This document shows positions 52,788 to 63,891 of a stretch of 64,000 nt of DNA, in pieces; within the stretch, counting starts at the first letter, position 1; each line of letters starts with the position of its first letter. The position numbers and the translations under genes are program-made. This DNA comes from Rhynchopus sp. YZ270_cl-10 (Eukaryota; Euglenozoa; Diplonemea; Diplonemida; Diplonemidae), in the NCBI GenBank assembly GCA_964035575.1, contig OZ037902.1:248001-312000 (forward strand). The letters are read 5' to 3'. The notes under the pieces are model-generated. The model saw only the letters and a program-made list of their open reading frames with translations. It ran no database searches and was not told the origin of the DNA.

Positions 52788-55700
52788 CTAGTAAGGTGTG
52801 TTCTCGTTCTCAGGCGCAGGACTTCGTGACTTCTTCACATTCGCCCTCCACAGGTAAGCACCAATACCCCCCGCTATCAGCACCGTACCCACAGCACCGA
52901 AGACCGCAACATAGTACCGCACGCGTTTCCCTTCTCCGGTACCCCGATCCTCAGTGAGTTGAGTGCTCTCAGGAACCTCTGCTGCGTCCCTAGGAGGCGA
53001 CAGCGTCGGGACATCTGTTGATGCATGTAGTGTCGCGCCTCCACCCACAAGAGAAGGTGAAGGAGTCGGTGGGCTTGGCGTTGGTGGCGAAGGTATGGCA
53101 GGACTTGGAGTCGGTGGACTCGGTCTCGGAGGTGAAGAAGTCGGCGGACTTGATGTTGGCGGTGACGGAGTCGGGGGAGTCCGTGTAGGTGGAGTTGGTG
53201 TCGGTGGTGACGGAGTTGGTGGACTCGGTGTCGGTGGACTGGGTGTCGGTGGACTTCGCGTAGTAGGACTAGGAGTTGCTGGTGACAGACTCGGTGGACT
53301 CGGAGTTGGTGGGCTTGGTGTGGGTGGTGACGGAGTTGGTGGACTTGGTGTGGGTTGACTCGGAGTTGGTGGGCTTGGTGTGGGTGGTGACGGAGTTGGT
53401 GGACTTGGTGTCGGTGGACTCGGAGTTGGTGGGCTTGGTGTGGGTGGTGACGGAGTTGGTGGACTTGGTATCGGTGGACTTGGTGTGGGTGGTGACGGAG
53501 TTGGTGGACTCGGTGTCGGTGGACTTGGTATCGGTGGACTTGGTGTGGGTGGTGACGGAGTTGGTGGTGACGGAGTTGGTGGACTCGGTGTCGGTGGACT
53601 CGGAGATGGTGGACTTGGTGTGGGTGGTGACGGAGTTGGTGGTGACGGAGTTGGTGGACTCGGTGTCGGTGGACTCGGAGATGGTGGACTTGGTGTGGGT
53701 GGTGACGGAGTTGGTGGACTTGGTATCGGTGGACTTGGTGTGGGTGGTGACGGAGTTGGTGGACTTGGTATCGGTGGACTTGGTGTGGGTGGTGACGGAG
53801 TTGGTGGTGACGGAGTTGGTGGACTCGGTGTCGGTGGACTCGGAGATGGTGGACTTGGTGTCGGTGGTGACGGAGTTGGTGGACTTGGTACCGGTGGACT
53901 TGGTGTGGGTGGACTCGGGGTTGGTGGGCTTGGTGTTGGTGGTGACGGAGTCGGTGGACTTGGTGTCGGTGGACTTGGTGTGGGTGGTGACGGAGTTGGT
54001 GGACTCGGTGTCGGTGGACTCGGAGATGGTGGACTTGGTGTCGGTGGTGACGGAGTTGGTGGACTTGGTATCGGTGGACTTGGTGTGGGTGGTGACGGAG
54101 TTGGTGGACTCGGTGTCGGTGGACTCGGAGATGGTGGACTTGGTGTCGGTGGTGACGGAGTTGGTGGACTTGGTACCGGTGGACTTGGTGTGGGTGGACT
54201 CGGGGTTGGTGGGCTTGGTGTTGGTGGTGACGGAGTCGGTGGACTTGGTGTCGGTGGACTTGGTGTGGGTGGTGACGGAGTTGGTGGACTCGGTGTCGGT
54301 GGACTTGGTATCGGTGGACTCGGGGTTGGTGGTGACGGAGTTGGTGGACTTGGTGTGGGTGGTGACGGAGTTGGTGGACTTGGTGTGGGTGGACTCGGAG
54401 TTGGTGGGCTTGGTGTTGGTGGTGACGGAGTTGGTGGACTTGGTATCGGTGGACTTGGTGTGGGTGGTGACGGAGTTGGTGGACTCGGTGTCGGTGGACT
54501 TGGTATCGGTGGACTCGGGGTTGGTGGTGACGGAGTCGGTGGACTTGGTGTCGGTGGTGATGGAGTCGCTGGACTCGGGGTTGGTGGTGACGGAGTTGGT
54601 GGGCTTGGTGTGGGTGGTGACGGAGTCGGTGGACTTGGTATCGGTGGACTTGGTGTGGGTGGTGACGGAGTTGGTGGACTTGGTGTGGGTGGTGACGGAG
54701 TTGGTGGACTTGGTGTTGGTGGTGACGGAGTCGGTGGACTTGGTGTCGGTGGTGATGGAGTCGCTGGACTCGGGGTTGGTGGTGACGGAGTTGGTGGGCT
54801 TGGTGTGGGTGGTGACGGAGTCGGTGGACTTGGTATCGGTGGACTTGGTGTGGGTGGTGACGGAGTTGGTGGACTTGGTATCGGTGGACTTGGTGTGGGT
54901 GGTGACGGAGTTGGTGGACTTGGTATCGGTGGACTTGGTGTGGGTGGTGACGGAGTTGGTGGACTTGGTGTGCGTGGTGACGGAGTCGGTGGACTTGGAG
55001 TCGGTGGACTCGGGGATGGTGGTGACGGAGTTGGTGGACTTGGTATCGGTGGACTTGGTGTGGGTGGTGACGGAGTTGGTGGACTTGGTGTGGGTGGTGA
55101 CGGAGTCGGTGGACTTGGAGTCGGTGGACTCGGGGATGGTGGTGACGGAGTTGGTGGACTTGGTATCGGTGGACTTGGTGTGGGTGGTGACGGAGTTGGT
55201 GGACTTGGTATCGGTGGACTTGGTGTCGGTGGTGATGGAGTCGGTGGACTCGGGGTTGGTGGTGACGGAGTTGGTGGACTTGGTGTGCGTGGTGACGGAG
55301 TCGGTGGACTTGGAGTCGGTGGACTCGGGGTTGGTGGTGACGGAGTCGGTGGACTTGGTGTGCGTGGTGACGGAGTCGGTGGACTTGGTGTCGGTGGTGA
55401 TGGAGTCGGTGGACTCGGGGTTGGTGGTGACGGAGTTGGTGGACTTGGTGTGGGTGGTGACGGAGTTGGTGGACTTGGTGTTGGTGGTGACGGAGTCGGT
55501 GGACTTGGTGTCGGTGGAGATGGAGTCGCTGGACTCGGGGTTGGTGGTGACGGAGTTGGTGGGCTTGGTGTGGGTGGTGACGGAGTCGGTGGACTTGGTG
55601 TTGGTGGTGATGGAGTCGGTGGACTCGGGGTTGGTGGTGACGGAGTTGGTGGGCTTGGTGTGGGTGGTGACGGAGTCGGTGGACTTGGTGTCGGTGGTGA

Positions 55701-58700
55701 TGGAGTCGGTGGACTCGGGGTTGGTGGTGACGGAGTTGGTGGACTTGGTATCGGTGGACTTGGTGTGGGTGGTGACGGAGTTGGTGGACTTGGTGTGCGT
55801 GGTGACGGAGTCGGTGGACTTGGAGTCGGTGGACTCGGGGATGGTGGTGACGGAGTTGGTGGACTTGGTATCGGTGGACTTGGTGTGGGTGGTGACGGAG
55901 TTGGTGGACTTGGTGTGGGTGGTGACGGAGTCGGTGGACTTGGAGTCGGTGGACTCGGGGATGGTGGTGACGGAGTTGGTGGACTTGGTATCGGTGGACT
56001 TGGTGTGGGTGGTGACGGAGTTGGTGGACTTGGTATCGGTGGACTTGGTGTCGGTGGTGATGGAGTCGGTGGACTCGGGGTTGGTGGTGACGGAGTTGGT
56101 GGACTTGGTGTGCGTGGTGACGGAGTCGGTGGACTTGGAGTCGGTGGACTCGGGGTTGGTGGTGACGGAGTCGGTGGACTTGGTGTGCGTGGTGACGGAG
56201 TCGGTGGACTTGGTGTCGGTGGTGATGGAGTCGGTGGACTCGGGGTTGGTGGTGACGGAGTTGGTGGACTTGGTGTGGGTGGTGACGGAGTTGGTGGACT
56301 TGGTGTTGGTGGTGACGGAGTCGGTGGACTTGGTGTCGGTGGAGATGGAGTCGCTGGACTCGGGGTTGGTGGTGACGGAGTTGGTGGGCTTGGTGTGGGT
56401 GGTGACGGAGTCGGTGGACTTGGTGTCGGTGGTGATGGAGTCGGTGGACTCGGGGTTGGTGGTGACGGAGTTGGTGGACTTGGTGTGGGTGGACTCGGAG
56501 TCGGTGGACTTGGTGTTGGTGGTGATGGAGTCGGTGGACTCGGGGTTGGTGGTGACGGAGTTGGTGGGCTTGGTGTGGGTGGTGACGGAGTCGGTGGACT
56601 TGGTGTCGGTGGTGATGGAGTCGGTGGACTCGGGGTTGGTGGTGACGGAGTTGGTGGACTTGGTGTGGGTGGACTCGGAGTCGGTGGACTTGGTGTTGGT
56701 GGTGATGGAGTCGGTGGACTCGGGGTTGGTGGTGACGGAGTTGGTGGGCTTGGTGTGGGTGGTGACGGAGTTGGTGGACTTGGTGTGGGTGGACTCGGAG
56801 TCGGTGGACTTGGTGTTGGTGGTGATGGAGTCGGTGGACTCGGGGTTGGTGGTGACGGAGTTGGTGGGCTTGGTGTGGGTGGTGACGGAGTCGGTGGACT
56901 TGGAGTCGGTGGACTCGGGGTTGGTGGTGACGGAGTTGGTGGACTTGGTGTGGGTGGACTCGGAGTTGGTGGGCTTGGTGTGGGTGGTGACGGAGTCGGT
57001 GGACTTGGTATCGGTGGACTTGGTGTGGGTGGTGACGGAGTTGGTGGACTTGGTGTCGGTGGAGATGGAGTCGCTGGACTCGGGGTTGGTGGTGACGGAG
57101 TTGGTGGGCTTGGTGTGGGTGGTGACGGAGTTGGTGGACTTGGTGTTGGTGGACTTGGTGTGGGTGGTGACGGAGTTGGTGGACTTGGTGTTGGTGGTGA
57201 TGGAGTCGGTGGACTCGGGGTTGGTGGTGACGGAGTTGGTGGGCTTGGTGTGGGTGGTGACGGAGTTGGTGGACTTGGTATCGGTGGACTTGGTGTGGGT
57301 GGTGACGGAGTTGGTGGACTTGGTGTTGGTGGTGATGGAGTCGGTGGACTCGGGGTTGGTGGTGACGGAGTTGGTGGGCTTGGTGTGGGTGGTGACGGAG
57401 TTGGTGGACTTGGTATCGGTGGACTTGGTGTGGGTGGTGACGGAGTTGGTGGACTTGGTATCGGTGGACTTGGTGTGGGTGGTGACGGAGTTGGTGGACT
57501 TGGAGTCGGTGGACTCGGGGATGGTGGTGACGGAGTTGGTGGACTTGGTGTGGGTGGACTCGGAGTTGGTGGGCTTGGTGTGCGTGGTGACGGAGTTGGT
57601 GGACTTGGTGTGGGTGGACTCGGAGTTGGTGGGCTTGGTGTGCGTGGTGACGGAGTCGGTGGACTTGGTGTGCGTGGTGACGGAGTTGGTGGACTTGGTG
57701 TGCGTGGTGACGGAGTCGGTGGACTTGGAGTCGGTGGACTCGGGGTTGGTGGTGACGGAGTCGGTGGACTTGGTGTGCGTGGTGACGGAGTTGGTGGACT
57801 TGGTGTCGGTGGTGATGGAGTCGGTGGACTCGGGGTTGGTGGTGACGGAGTTGGTGGGCTTGGTGTGGGTGGTGACGGAGTCGGTGGACTCGGGGTTGGT
57901 GGTGACGGAGTTGGTGGACTTGGTGTGGGTGGACTCGGAGTTGGTGGGCTTGGTGTGGGTGGTGACGGAGTCGGTGGACTTGGTATCGGTGGACTTGGTG
58001 TGGGTGGTGACGGAGTTGGTGGACTTGGTGTAGGTGGACTTGGTGTGGGTGGTGACGGAGTTGGTGGACCCGGAGTTGGTGGACTTGGTGTGGGTGGTGA
58101 CGGAGTTGGTGGACTTGGTGTGGGTGGTGACGGAGTTGGTGGACTCGGTGTTGGTGGACTTGGTGTAGGTGGACTCGGTGTGGGTGGACTTGGTGTGGGT
58201 GGTGACGGAGTTGGTGGTGACGGTGTAGGTGGACTTGGTGTAGGTGGACTCGGTGTGGGTGGACTTGGTGTGGGTGGTGACGGAGTTGGTGGTGACGGAG
58301 TTGGTGGACTCGGGGTTGGTGGGCTTGGTGTGGGTGGTGACGGAGTTGGTGGACTCGGAGTTGGTGGACTCGGTGTGGGTGGACTTGGTGTGGGTGGTGA
58401 CGGAGTTGGTGGACTCGGGGTTGGTGGACTCGGTGTGGGTGGTGACGGAGTTGGTGGACTCGGTGTTGGTGGACTTGGTGTAGGTGGACTCGGTGTGGGT
58501 GGACTTGGTGTGGGTGGTGACGGAGTTGGTGGTGACGGAGTTGGTGGACTCGGTGTTGGTGGACTCGGAGTTGGTGGACTCGGTGTGGGTGGACTTGGTG
58601 TGGGTGGTGACGGAGTTGGTGGACTCGGAGTTGGTGGGCTTGGTGTGGGTGGTGACGGAGTTGGTGGTGACGGAGTTGGTGGACTCGGTGTGGGTGGACT

Positions 58701-59840
58701 TGGTGTGGGTGGTGACGGAGTTGGTGGACTCGGTGTTGGTGGACTCGGTGTTGGTGGACTCGGAGTGGGTGGACTTGGTGTGGGTGGTGACGGAGTTGGT
58801 GGACTCGGTGTGGGTGGTGACGGAGTTGGTGGACTCGGTGTTGGTGGACTTGGTGTGGGTGGTGACGGAGTTGGTGGACTCGGTGTGGGTGGACTTGGTG
58901 TGGGTGGTGACGGAGTTGGTGGACTCGGAGTTGGTGGACTCGGTGTGGGTGGTGACGGAGTCGGTGGACTCGGTGTCGGTGGACTCGGGGTTGGTGGGCT
59001 TGGTGTCGGTGGACTTGGTGTCGGTGACGGTGTAGGAGGACTTGGTGTCGGTAGTGGATCTAGTCTGGTACATCCAGCTATTGGACACCATGTGCGCAGA
59101 CTAGTACAAACGTTTGTCCCAGTCAAGCAGATGATCGTGACAGATGCTGAGTAACCAGCTGAGATGGCCATGTTATAGCAAGCGTTTTTACCGCTGCATA
59201 CTATTTTCAGGTCAACCCCAGCCTTTGCTCTGATTATTGCGTTGTCGCAAGACCGTCTCTCTTCACATAGTATCGTACATTTCTGTCCCAGAGGGCAATC
59301 AATGAGCTTGTGCCTACAATCATCTTCACCACAAGTAGTAGTACAATCGGCGCCGGCATCGGGCGTACATTCAGGCGGTGGACTCGGGGTCGGTGGACTC
59401 GGTGTCGGTGGAGTCGGAGTTGGTGGACTTGGTGTGGGTGGAGCTGGAGTGTCAATTACAACGAACCGAGATATGAAACCATTCATTACAGTGGAAGAAT
59501 CGACGTCGAAAAACAAGTAAGCTGGTCCTTGAACCACCCATTGCGTACCCGTAGCTACATTCCCTCGGTACGTTTGTACTAGGACATCCGAACCCGTAGA
59601 TTGAGAGTAAATTTTGAACTTGTCACAGCAACTCTCTGTAGTGAATTCGTCAAAAGTTAGGAGAATTGGGTTTGTGTTTTCAATATACCAGCACTCGTCT
59701 TGGTTGTTTACGTACGGACGTGTTGAGGACACATCCCCCGTTGTAGTAGATGCATCATAGGTCACGGTGTTGGCGACACTGCACGCACTGTACACAGTTG
59801 GGATGAAGAGAAGCAGCAGTGCCCAACTGCGGCAACACAT
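52788..59840 (-). CDS. Giant Pro-rich (PTPSP) type I surface protein
   Basis: One frame of 2350 residues from the ATG at 59840. Order: signal peptide (1-18, [18 protein letters not shown]); a CUB-like beta domain (about 19-130, with CWYIENTNP and a CCDKFKIYS pair); a short PTPSP linker; a Cys-rich domain (about 159-265, 15 or more Cys in a loose alternating hydrophobic/Cys pattern that could be a disulfide-rich beta solenoid); a stalk of nearly 400 pentapeptides PPTPS with rare I, R, S, A, V, G or Q substitutions; a Ser/Thr linker; one membrane helix ([23 protein letters not shown]); and a basic 20-residue tail. The stalk is expected to be an extended polyproline rod, probably O-glycosylated or hydroxylated, as in hydroxyproline-rich cell-surface proteins. 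The ATG at 59924 would precede the signal peptide by 28 residues and is less likely. The ligand and exact role are unknown. Confidence 0.85.
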   Translation of the reverse strand: MCCRSWALLLLFIPTVYSACSVANTVTYDASTTTGDVSSTRPYVNNQDECWYIENTNPILLTFDEFTTESCCDKFKIYSQSTGSDVLVQTYRGNVATGTQWVVQGPAYLFFDVDSSTVMNGFISRFVVIDTPAPPTPSPPTPTPPTPSPPTPSPPPECTPDAGADCTTTCGEDDCRHKLIDCPLGQKCTILCEERRSCDNAIIRAKAGVDLKIVCSGKNACYNMAISAGYSASVTIICLTGTNVCTSLRTWCPIAGCTRLDPLPTPSPPTPSPTPSPPTPSPPTPSPPTPSPPTPSPPTPSPPTPSPPTPSPPTPSPPTPSPPTPSPPTPSPPTPSPPTPSPPTPSPPTPSPPTPSPPTPSPPTPSPPTPSPPTPSPPTPSPPTPSPPTPSPPTPSPPTPSPPTPSPPTPSPPTPSPPTPSPPTPSPPTPSPPTPSPPTPSPPTPSPPTPSPPTPSPPTPSPPTPSPPTPSPPTPSPPTPSPPTPSPPTPSPPTPSPPTPSPPTPSPPTPSPPTPSPPTPSPPTPSPPTPSPPTPSPPTPSPPTPSPPTPSPPTPSPPTPSPPTPSPPTPSPPTPSPPTPSPPTPSPPTPGPPTPSPPTPSPPTPSPPTPSPPTPSPPIPSPPTPSPPTPSPPTPSPPTPSPPTPSPPTPSPPTPSPPTPSPPTPSPPTPSPPTPSPPTPSPPTPSPRTPSPPTPSPPTPSPPTPSPPTPSPRTPSPPTPSPRTPSPPTPSPRTPSPPTPSPPTPSPPTPSPRTPSPPTPSPPTPSPPTPSPPSPSPPTPSPPTPSPPTPSPPIPSPPTPSPPTPSPPIPSPPTPSPPTPSPPTPSPPTPSPPTPSPPTPSPPTPSPPTPSPPIPSPPTPSPPTPSPPTPSPPTPSPPTPSPPTPSPPTPSPPTPSPPTPSPPTPSPPTPSPPTPSPPTPSPATPSPPTPSPPTPSPPTPSPPIPSPPTPSPPTPSPPTPSPPTPSPPTPSPPTPSPPTPSPPTPSPPTPSPPTPSPPTPSPPTPSPPTPSPPTPSPPTPSPPTPSPPTPSPPTPSPPTPSPPTPSPPTPSPPTPSPPTPSPPTPSPPTPSPPTPSPPTPSPPTPSPPTPSPPTPSPPTPSPPTPSPPTPSPPTPSPPTPSPPTPSPPTPSPPTPSPPTPSPPTPSPPTPSPPTPSPPTPSPATPSPPTPSPPTPSPPTPSPPTPSPPTPSPPTPSPPTPSPPTPSPPTPSPPTPSPRTPSPPTPSPPTPSPPTPSPPTPSPRTPSPPTPSPPTPSPPTPSPPTPSPPIPSPPTPSPPTPSPPIPSPPTPSPPSPSPPTPSPPTPSPPTPSPPTPSPPTPSPPIPSPPTPSPPSPSPPTPSPPTPSPRTPSPPTPSPPTPSPPIPSPPTPSPPTPSPPTPSPPTPSPPTPSPPTPSPPTPSPPTPSPPTPSPPTPSPPTPSPPTPSPPTPSPPTPSPATPSPPTPSPPTPSPPTPSPPTPSPPTPSPPTPSPPTPSPPTPSPPTPSPPTPSPRTPSPPTPSPPTPSPPTPSPPTPSPRTPSPPTPSPPTPSPPTPSPPTPSPPIPSPPTPSPPTPSPPIPSPPTPSPPSPSPPTPSPPTPSPPTPSPPTPSPPTPSPPIPSPPTPSPPSPSPPTPSPPTPSPRTPSPPTPSPPTPSPPIPSPPTPSPPTPSPPIPSPPTPSPPTPSPPIPSPPTPSPPTPSPPTPSPPTPSPATPSPPTPSPPTPSPPTPSPPTPSPPTPSPPTPSPPTPSPPIPSPPTPSPPTPSPPTPSPPTPSPATPSPPTPSPPTPSPPTPSPPIPSPPTPSPPTPSPPTPSPPIPSPPTPSPPTPSPPTPSPPTPSPPTPSPPTPSPPTPSPPTPSPPIPSPPTPSPPTPSPPTPSPPTPSPPTPSPPTPSPPTPSPPTPSPPVPSPPTPSPPTPSPPSPSPPTPSPPTPSPPTPSPPIPSPPTPSPPTPSPPSPSPPTPSPPTPSPPTPSPPTPSPPTPSPPTPSPPTPSPPTPSPPVPSPPTPSPPTPSPPSPSPPTPSPPTPSPPTPSPPTPSPPIPSPPTPSPPTPSPPIPSPPTPSPPTPSPPSPSPPTPSPPTPSPPTPSPPTPSPPSPSPPTPSPPTPSPPTPSPPTPSPPIPSPPTPSPPTPSPPTPSPPIPSPPTPSPPTPSPPTPSPPTPSPPTPSPPTPSPPTPSQPTPSPPTPSPPTPSPPTPSPPSLSPATPSPTTRSPPTPSPPTPSPPTPSPPTPTPPTRTPPTPSPPTSSPPTSSPPRPSPPTPSPAIPSPPTPSPPTPSPSLVGGGATLHASTDVPTLSPPRDAAEVPESTQLTEDRGTGEGKRVRYYVAVFGAVGTVLIAGGIGAYLWRANVKKSRSPAPENENTPY
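53050..59070 (-). repeat. 15-bp coding minisatellite (PPTPS)n
   Basis: Nearly 400 tandem 15-bp units, e.g. GGTGACGGAGTTGGT and GGACTTGGTGTGGGT on the plus strand. The array stays in 15-bp register through its length. A tandem higher-order duplication of 825 bp (55 units) covers about 54901-55725 and 55726-56550. Part of the surface-protein gene. Confidence 0.95.
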
Positions 59841-60291
59841 TGTCTGGTTTATTTGCCCCCAAAAGAGAGGTGACAAAGTGAACCCGAGCGGAAGGGGTTG
59901 TGAGTGTTGGCTGGAGTGTGGCAAGGTGGAAGTAAAACATCAGTGATAAAACAAACATGGACGTCCAATGTGAGGAACATGAAGCACAGACCCTGGTGGA
60001 CGAGGTTTCCGTTGCGCATGAGTGAGCATCTAAGATGCCCCACAACTATCCAAAGACAATGACGACATACAGGTCAGTGGTGCTAGACGGAAGTGTTACG
60101 GCACCTTTGTGAGTGCAGGGTGGGTGGGTACCCTCTCCACAGCAAGTGTTGTTTCGTTGTTCGATCGGAGCATCAGAAATAAAATGGGGAGGAAATCTGT
60201 GTTCTTTTGGAGACATGAAAGCATATCTGAGACTATATCAAAGGACAAACAGGGTGAATCACCCCTTGCGAGAAATGAGAAGGAGAACCAC
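59841..60291. other. Short intergenic spacer
   Basis: 450 bp between two minus-strand genes. Minus strand AAATAAACCAG ends 3 nt above the surface-protein ATG. Otherwise I see nothing. Confidence 0.5.
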
Positions 60292-61947
60292 TCATGGGTG
60301 AGCAGCAGGCAGTGGTGCCGGGGCGACGGTGCCGGTGGGGGTGGTGGTGGGTGGGACGAAGGGTGTCGGGCGCGTCCGCGCACGCGGGACACGGGAGGCA
60401 AAGACTGCAGCGTTCTCGGTGCGCGGCTGTGGGTGGAGCTGCTGCTGCTCCTGCTGCACCCCGCCCCTCGGCCCCACCCCCTGCAGAGCCGCATGCAGCC
60501 CTCTCCCACGCCCCCTCTCCACCAACGGCGACACCGCCTGCACATTCCTCACACCACCACCTCCTCCCACTGCGTCCCGCCGCACACGCTTCACTACTGG
60601 CACCGTCCCTTTTGCACCAATCACCACAGGGTTGCTTGCATTCGGCCTGCTCACCCCGGTCACCCCTATGGGGATACTTTCGTTGGCACCCCTCTGTTCA
60701 CCCTCCGTACGTCCGACTAAGCAGAGCAAGGCATGCATGCGGTCGCCTTCGATGCTCTCTAGGTGCGGGAGGTGCAGACTGTTTAGGACGTCCTCCCCAC
60801 CTCCTCTCTCGGGCACCGCTCCGTACTGTGCAGCCAGCTCCGCCACTGGCGCTACTTCTGCTGCAGTGGCGACCCTTTGTACACAGAAGGAGGCACCACT
60901 GCGCTCCCCTGTCAAGAGGTACTGCTCCTGCAGCAACGCAGCAGACGCCTCTAACGACCCCTGCACCACAACACCCTCCCCGCATGCAGACAGAGCACGG
61001 CTGAGAGACGCCGCAAACACCGCCTCAGTGCTGGATGCGGTGAACAAAATGTGCCCCACCCCGCTCAACACACCTTGAGGCACTCTGTCCACTGCGACCC
61101 TGTGGACAGCAGAGAGGGTGTAGGGCTGTACAGGAGGGGTAGCCTCATTCGTGAACACCTCAGAACCTATGGCGGAACCGGGGATGGCGGTGGTGAGGGG
61201 TTGGCCGGTGCATTGGCAGGTTTGGGTGTCGCCGCTCACAACGGACACCGAAGCGCGAGTAGGAAGTCCATGGCAACGGCACAGCAGAACTGGAGACGCA
61301 ACATCTTGCACCGCAGCGCAGCCTTGCAAAAAGAGGACCCGTCCACCAGGCAAAGTCAGAGAATACCCTCGGAGTGTCTGCTGTGCAATGTACAACAGCT
61401 CCTGCTTGAGGAAGGAGGTGACGTGGTGTTGCAGTGCAGCGAGGTCTGTCGGTGAAGCGGAGGCCACGAAGCAACCAGGCAGGATCGTTGTGTCGTACCC
61501 CTGATTGGTACTGAGCTGCAGCAGCAGGCAGGATGCGAAGATGTTCTGCTGGACCAGCGCTGACGGCTCTGAAGGAGACCAAGGGAGGCACGACACGATG
61601 AGGAGCTTGGTGCTGGTTTTTGAGGGGAGGTTCTGCCGGGAGAGATGAAGAGCGGAGGCACAGAGGGTGGTATCGGCTTCGTCTGCGATGGTCGTACCGT
61701 CTTCGCTCTGGAGTGCGTTGATGATATGGAAGAGACGACGCAACTCCCCCACAGCAGCATGCCCAACACTGCGAGCAGAGGTACCCACCACCACCACAGA
61801 CACAGCAGTAGACCCGCTAAGCCGTAGCAGCACCGTCTTCAGCAGACCAGGCACGTTGAGACGCATATACCCGAACACCTCCTGCTGGCGGATGCCATGG
61901 CGGGCATCGAAAATGACTGTAAGGTGGCCACAACACGAAGGGGCCAT
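60292..61947 (-). CDS. Conserved-looking hypothetical protein, 551 aa
   Basis: A single G+C-rich open frame with codon use like the neighbouring genes. I cannot assign a family. The first 80 residues (HLTVIFDARHGIRQQ, then VSVVVVGTS) have the alternating hydrophobic pattern of a Rossmann or vWA-like fold, and residues 110-180 continue this (KLLIVSCLPWSPSEP, GCFVASASPTDLAAL). A cysteine cluster (LLCRCHG, QTCQCTG) sits near the middle. The last 120 residues are low complexity, rich in Gly, Arg, Gln and Pro, with RGRGRG and QQEQQQ runs. The ATG at 61947 is 19 nt below an AG at the end of a C/A/T-rich tract. An earlier in-frame ATG at 62106 would add a Thr-rich stretch encoded by a CAC repeat. 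A Cys-containing vWA-like scaffold is possible but unproven. Confidence 0.65.
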   Translation of the reverse strand: MAPSCCGHLTVIFDARHGIRQQEVFGYMRLNVPGLLKTVLLRLSGSTAVSVVVVGTSARSVGHAAVGELRRLFHIINALQSEDGTTIADEADTTLCASALHLSRQNLPSKTSTKLLIVSCLPWSPSEPSALVQQNIFASCLLLQLSTNQGYDTTILPGCFVASASPTDLAALQHHVTSFLKQELLYIAQQTLRGYSLTLPGGRVLFLQGCAAVQDVASPVLLCRCHGLPTRASVSVVSGDTQTCQCTGQPLTTAIPGSAIGSEVFTNEATPPVQPYTLSAVHRVAVDRVPQGVLSGVGHILFTASSTEAVFAASLSRALSACGEGVVVQGSLEASAALLQEQYLLTGERSGASFCVQRVATAAEVAPVAELAAQYGAVPERGGGEDVLNSLHLPHLESIEGDRMHALLCLVGRTEGEQRGANESIPIGVTGVSRPNASNPVVIGAKGTVPVVKRVRRDAVGGGGGVRNVQAVSPLVERGRGRGLHAALQGVGPRGGVQQEQQQLHPQPRTENAAVFASRVPRARTRPTPFVPPTTTPTGTVAPAPLPAAHP

Positions 61948-62030
61948 GTGTGTGGTGTGTGTCAAGCTGTCGGGTGTTGTGGAGAGGTGTTGTGTGAGGG
62001 TACAGTAGTTGAGAGAGGTGGTGGTGGTGG
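61948..62030 (-). promoter_or_regulatory. C/A/T-rich tract and AG before the 61947 start
   Basis: Minus strand CCTCTCCACAACACCCGACAG ends at 61967, 19 nt above the ATG, after a CTCTCAACTACTGTACCC stretch. This and 62031-62139 form the whole spacer to the upstream PDZ gene. Confidence 0.35.
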
Positions 62031-62139
62031 TGTCTTTTTCTAGTATTACATAGTGTTCTAATCGTTGGGTGGTGCAGAGTCTGGTGGGGTTTTCAAAAAA
62101 ATGCAAATGAATTCAAAAAAAAAAAACAAAAAAAACGCA

Positions 62140-63891
62140 TTATGAGTGGTGCGCACTGCTCCACCCCAGCACCACCATGAAGTGTTTGTGTGCTGTCACA
62201 CCATTCACTGTACGGACCACCTTGAAGGACATGGACTGCCCTGGGGTGTCGACACTGTCCAGCACACGCCTAAACGCATCACGGCTACCCACAGGCACAC
62301 CCGATGCGTCTGTGATGGTGTCACCTTGCTGGATCCCTGCACGGTCTGCAGGACCGTTCTCTATGACAGACGCCACGTGAACACCACCACCACCACCACC
62401 TTGCGCATCCTCCCCCAACTCTATCCCCACCACTGCCTGGCCTCTCTGCCCATGCACTGCCTCATTCCTCTGTCTCTCTAGCAACGCAGCGGTAGCCTCC
62501 CCAAGCTGCACCCGCATCTCTGTCATCGTCTCGCCCACCGCACTCTCGCGTGCCGCCAGCCTGGCTACATCCGCCTCCGCTGCTTCAAGCCGTGCCTGCA
62601 GCACACCACGCTCTGCCGCCCACACCTCTCTCTCCTCCTCAGGCGGCAACGCAAGCAGGCCCTCCTCCAGCGCACGGCGCTCTGTGTTGAGCTCTGCGAG
62701 GCACTCTGCTGCAGTGGCGATGGTGCTGCGGTGGTGCTCCATACGGAGGTGCACCTCACGCAGACGGCGCGAGAGCGCAGTACGGGTGGCGGTGGCAGCC
62801 GTTGCGGTGGAGACAACACAGTGTGAATCTGTGGACTCTGCATCTGCATTGCCTTTCTGTTCAACAGGTTGCATGGTTGGGACACAATGCGGATCTGGGT
62901 TGGTGTTGGTGTTGGTGTTCTGCTGAAGCGCTGCGATGCGGTGCGTGGCAGTGGAGGACACAGCACGGTGTGGAGCAACAGAGACACTGCTTACCACACT
63001 GTGCTGTTCGCAGTGTGCCTCGCCAGTGGTGGTGTTCTGTGGCTGCGGTGCGGTGGTGCTGTGCACCGTGGCAGAGGACGAAGCCACACCGACCGCTCTC
63101 TGCGGAGCAATCACAGAGGCACTGCTTGCACTGTGCTCCTCACCAGCGGTGTGCACTGTGGCATTGTCACCACCTCGTATCGTCACCTCTCTCCCGGAGG
63201 CACCCCTGCTAGCATATGACGACTCATCCACATCCACACCAGGACTGCCTCTTCCCCTTCCACCCCCAGACGCCACCTCCTGACCCTCACCCTGCAACGT
63301 CGCCACCTCCCGCCTCTCAGGGACACTACGCGGTGGGGTCGTCTCTCCGGAACGTTCTGTCCGCACTGCACTGAGCCTCCTCTCGACGCCTCCATCCCTG
63401 CTGTCTGCACCCAACGGCACATCAGGCTGGCAGGACTGCCCCGCATCTATGGTCCTTTCTGATACACTCCGCCCACTTTCCCTCGCTTTCCCAGCACGCT
63501 CAACACTCCGTGGAATGTAGGTAACACTGCGCGGGGGTGACACCTGGCGTGGTGTGTGCTGTTGCCCTAGGTTCGCACCATGTGCCCCCTCCGCACGCAC
63601 AGAGAGACTGCGGAGGGCTGCCTGGTATGCCGCATCCAACGCAGTACTCCTTGCAGGATACGCACAACGTGCAGGCGCAGGAGGTGACACCGACGTTTTG
63701 TGCAGAAACCTTCCAACAGGCGACACAATAGGCTCCATATGAGGCACACCCACCACCGATGCCGTCTGCGGAGACACCACACCTACAGTAGAAAACGAAG
63801 TGTGACCCAGTGGGGTGGAGGATGAGGAGGAGGCGGTGGCGGGTACAGAACGATTCTCCAGACGTCGCGGGGACTCACTTCGTAGGGACAT
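62140..63891 (-). CDS. Coiled-coil and C-terminal PDZ domain protein
   Basis: An intronless frame of 583 residues. The first 370 residues are disordered and rich in Ser, Arg and Gly, with many SPPRSV/SVPERR-like segments that could be phosphorylation sites. Residues about 375-475 form a predicted coiled coil (LSRRLREVHLRMEHH, LNTERRALEEGLL, RGVLQARLEAAEADVARL). Residues about 490-575 form a PDZ domain: GIELGEDA, a poly-Gly insertion, then VASVIENGPADRAGIQQGDTI and a final strand MSFKVVRTV. The carboxylate-binding loop (VGIELG) is not the canonical GLGF, so ligand specificity is unclear. A pyrimidine tract (CCCCCCCCTCCCGCC) lies about 13 nt above the ATG. The stop is only 192 nt from the start of the next minus-strand gene, consistent with co-transcription. 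A scaffold role is inferred from domain type only. Confidence 0.78.
   Translation of the reverse strand: MSLRSESPRRLENRSVPATASSSSSTPLGHTSFSTVGVVSPQTASVVGVPHMEPIVSPVGRFLHKTSVSPPAPARCAYPARSTALDAAYQAALRSLSVRAEGAHGANLGQQHTPRQVSPPRSVTYIPRSVERAGKARESGRSVSERTIDAGQSCQPDVPLGADSRDGGVERRLSAVRTERSGETTPPRSVPERREVATLQGEGQEVASGGGRGRGSPGVDVDESSYASRGASGREVTIRGGDNATVHTAGEEHSASSASVIAPQRAVGVASSSATVHSTTAPQPQNTTTGEAHCEQHSVVSSVSVAPHRAVSSTATHRIAALQQNTNTNTNPDPHCVPTMQPVEQKGNADAESTDSHCVVSTATAATATRTALSRRLREVHLRMEHHRSTIATAAECLAELNTERRALEEGLLALPPEEEREVWAAERGVLQARLEAAEADVARLAARESAVGETMTEMRVQLGEATAALLERQRNEAVHGQRGQAVVGIELGEDAQGGGGGGVHVASVIENGPADRAGIQQGDTITDASGVPVGSRDAFRRVLDSVDTPGQSMSFKVVRTVNGVTAHKHFMVVLGWSSAHHS

Noticed and set aside
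53276-59154. Very long open frames on the plus strand and in a second minus frame
   Set aside because: They exist only because the 15-bp unit has no stop in most frames. Only the PPTPS frame has a signal peptide, flanking domains and a membrane helix.
60294-63283. Several plus-strand frames of 110-249 codons
   Set aside because: Antisense shadows of two GC-rich minus-strand genes.
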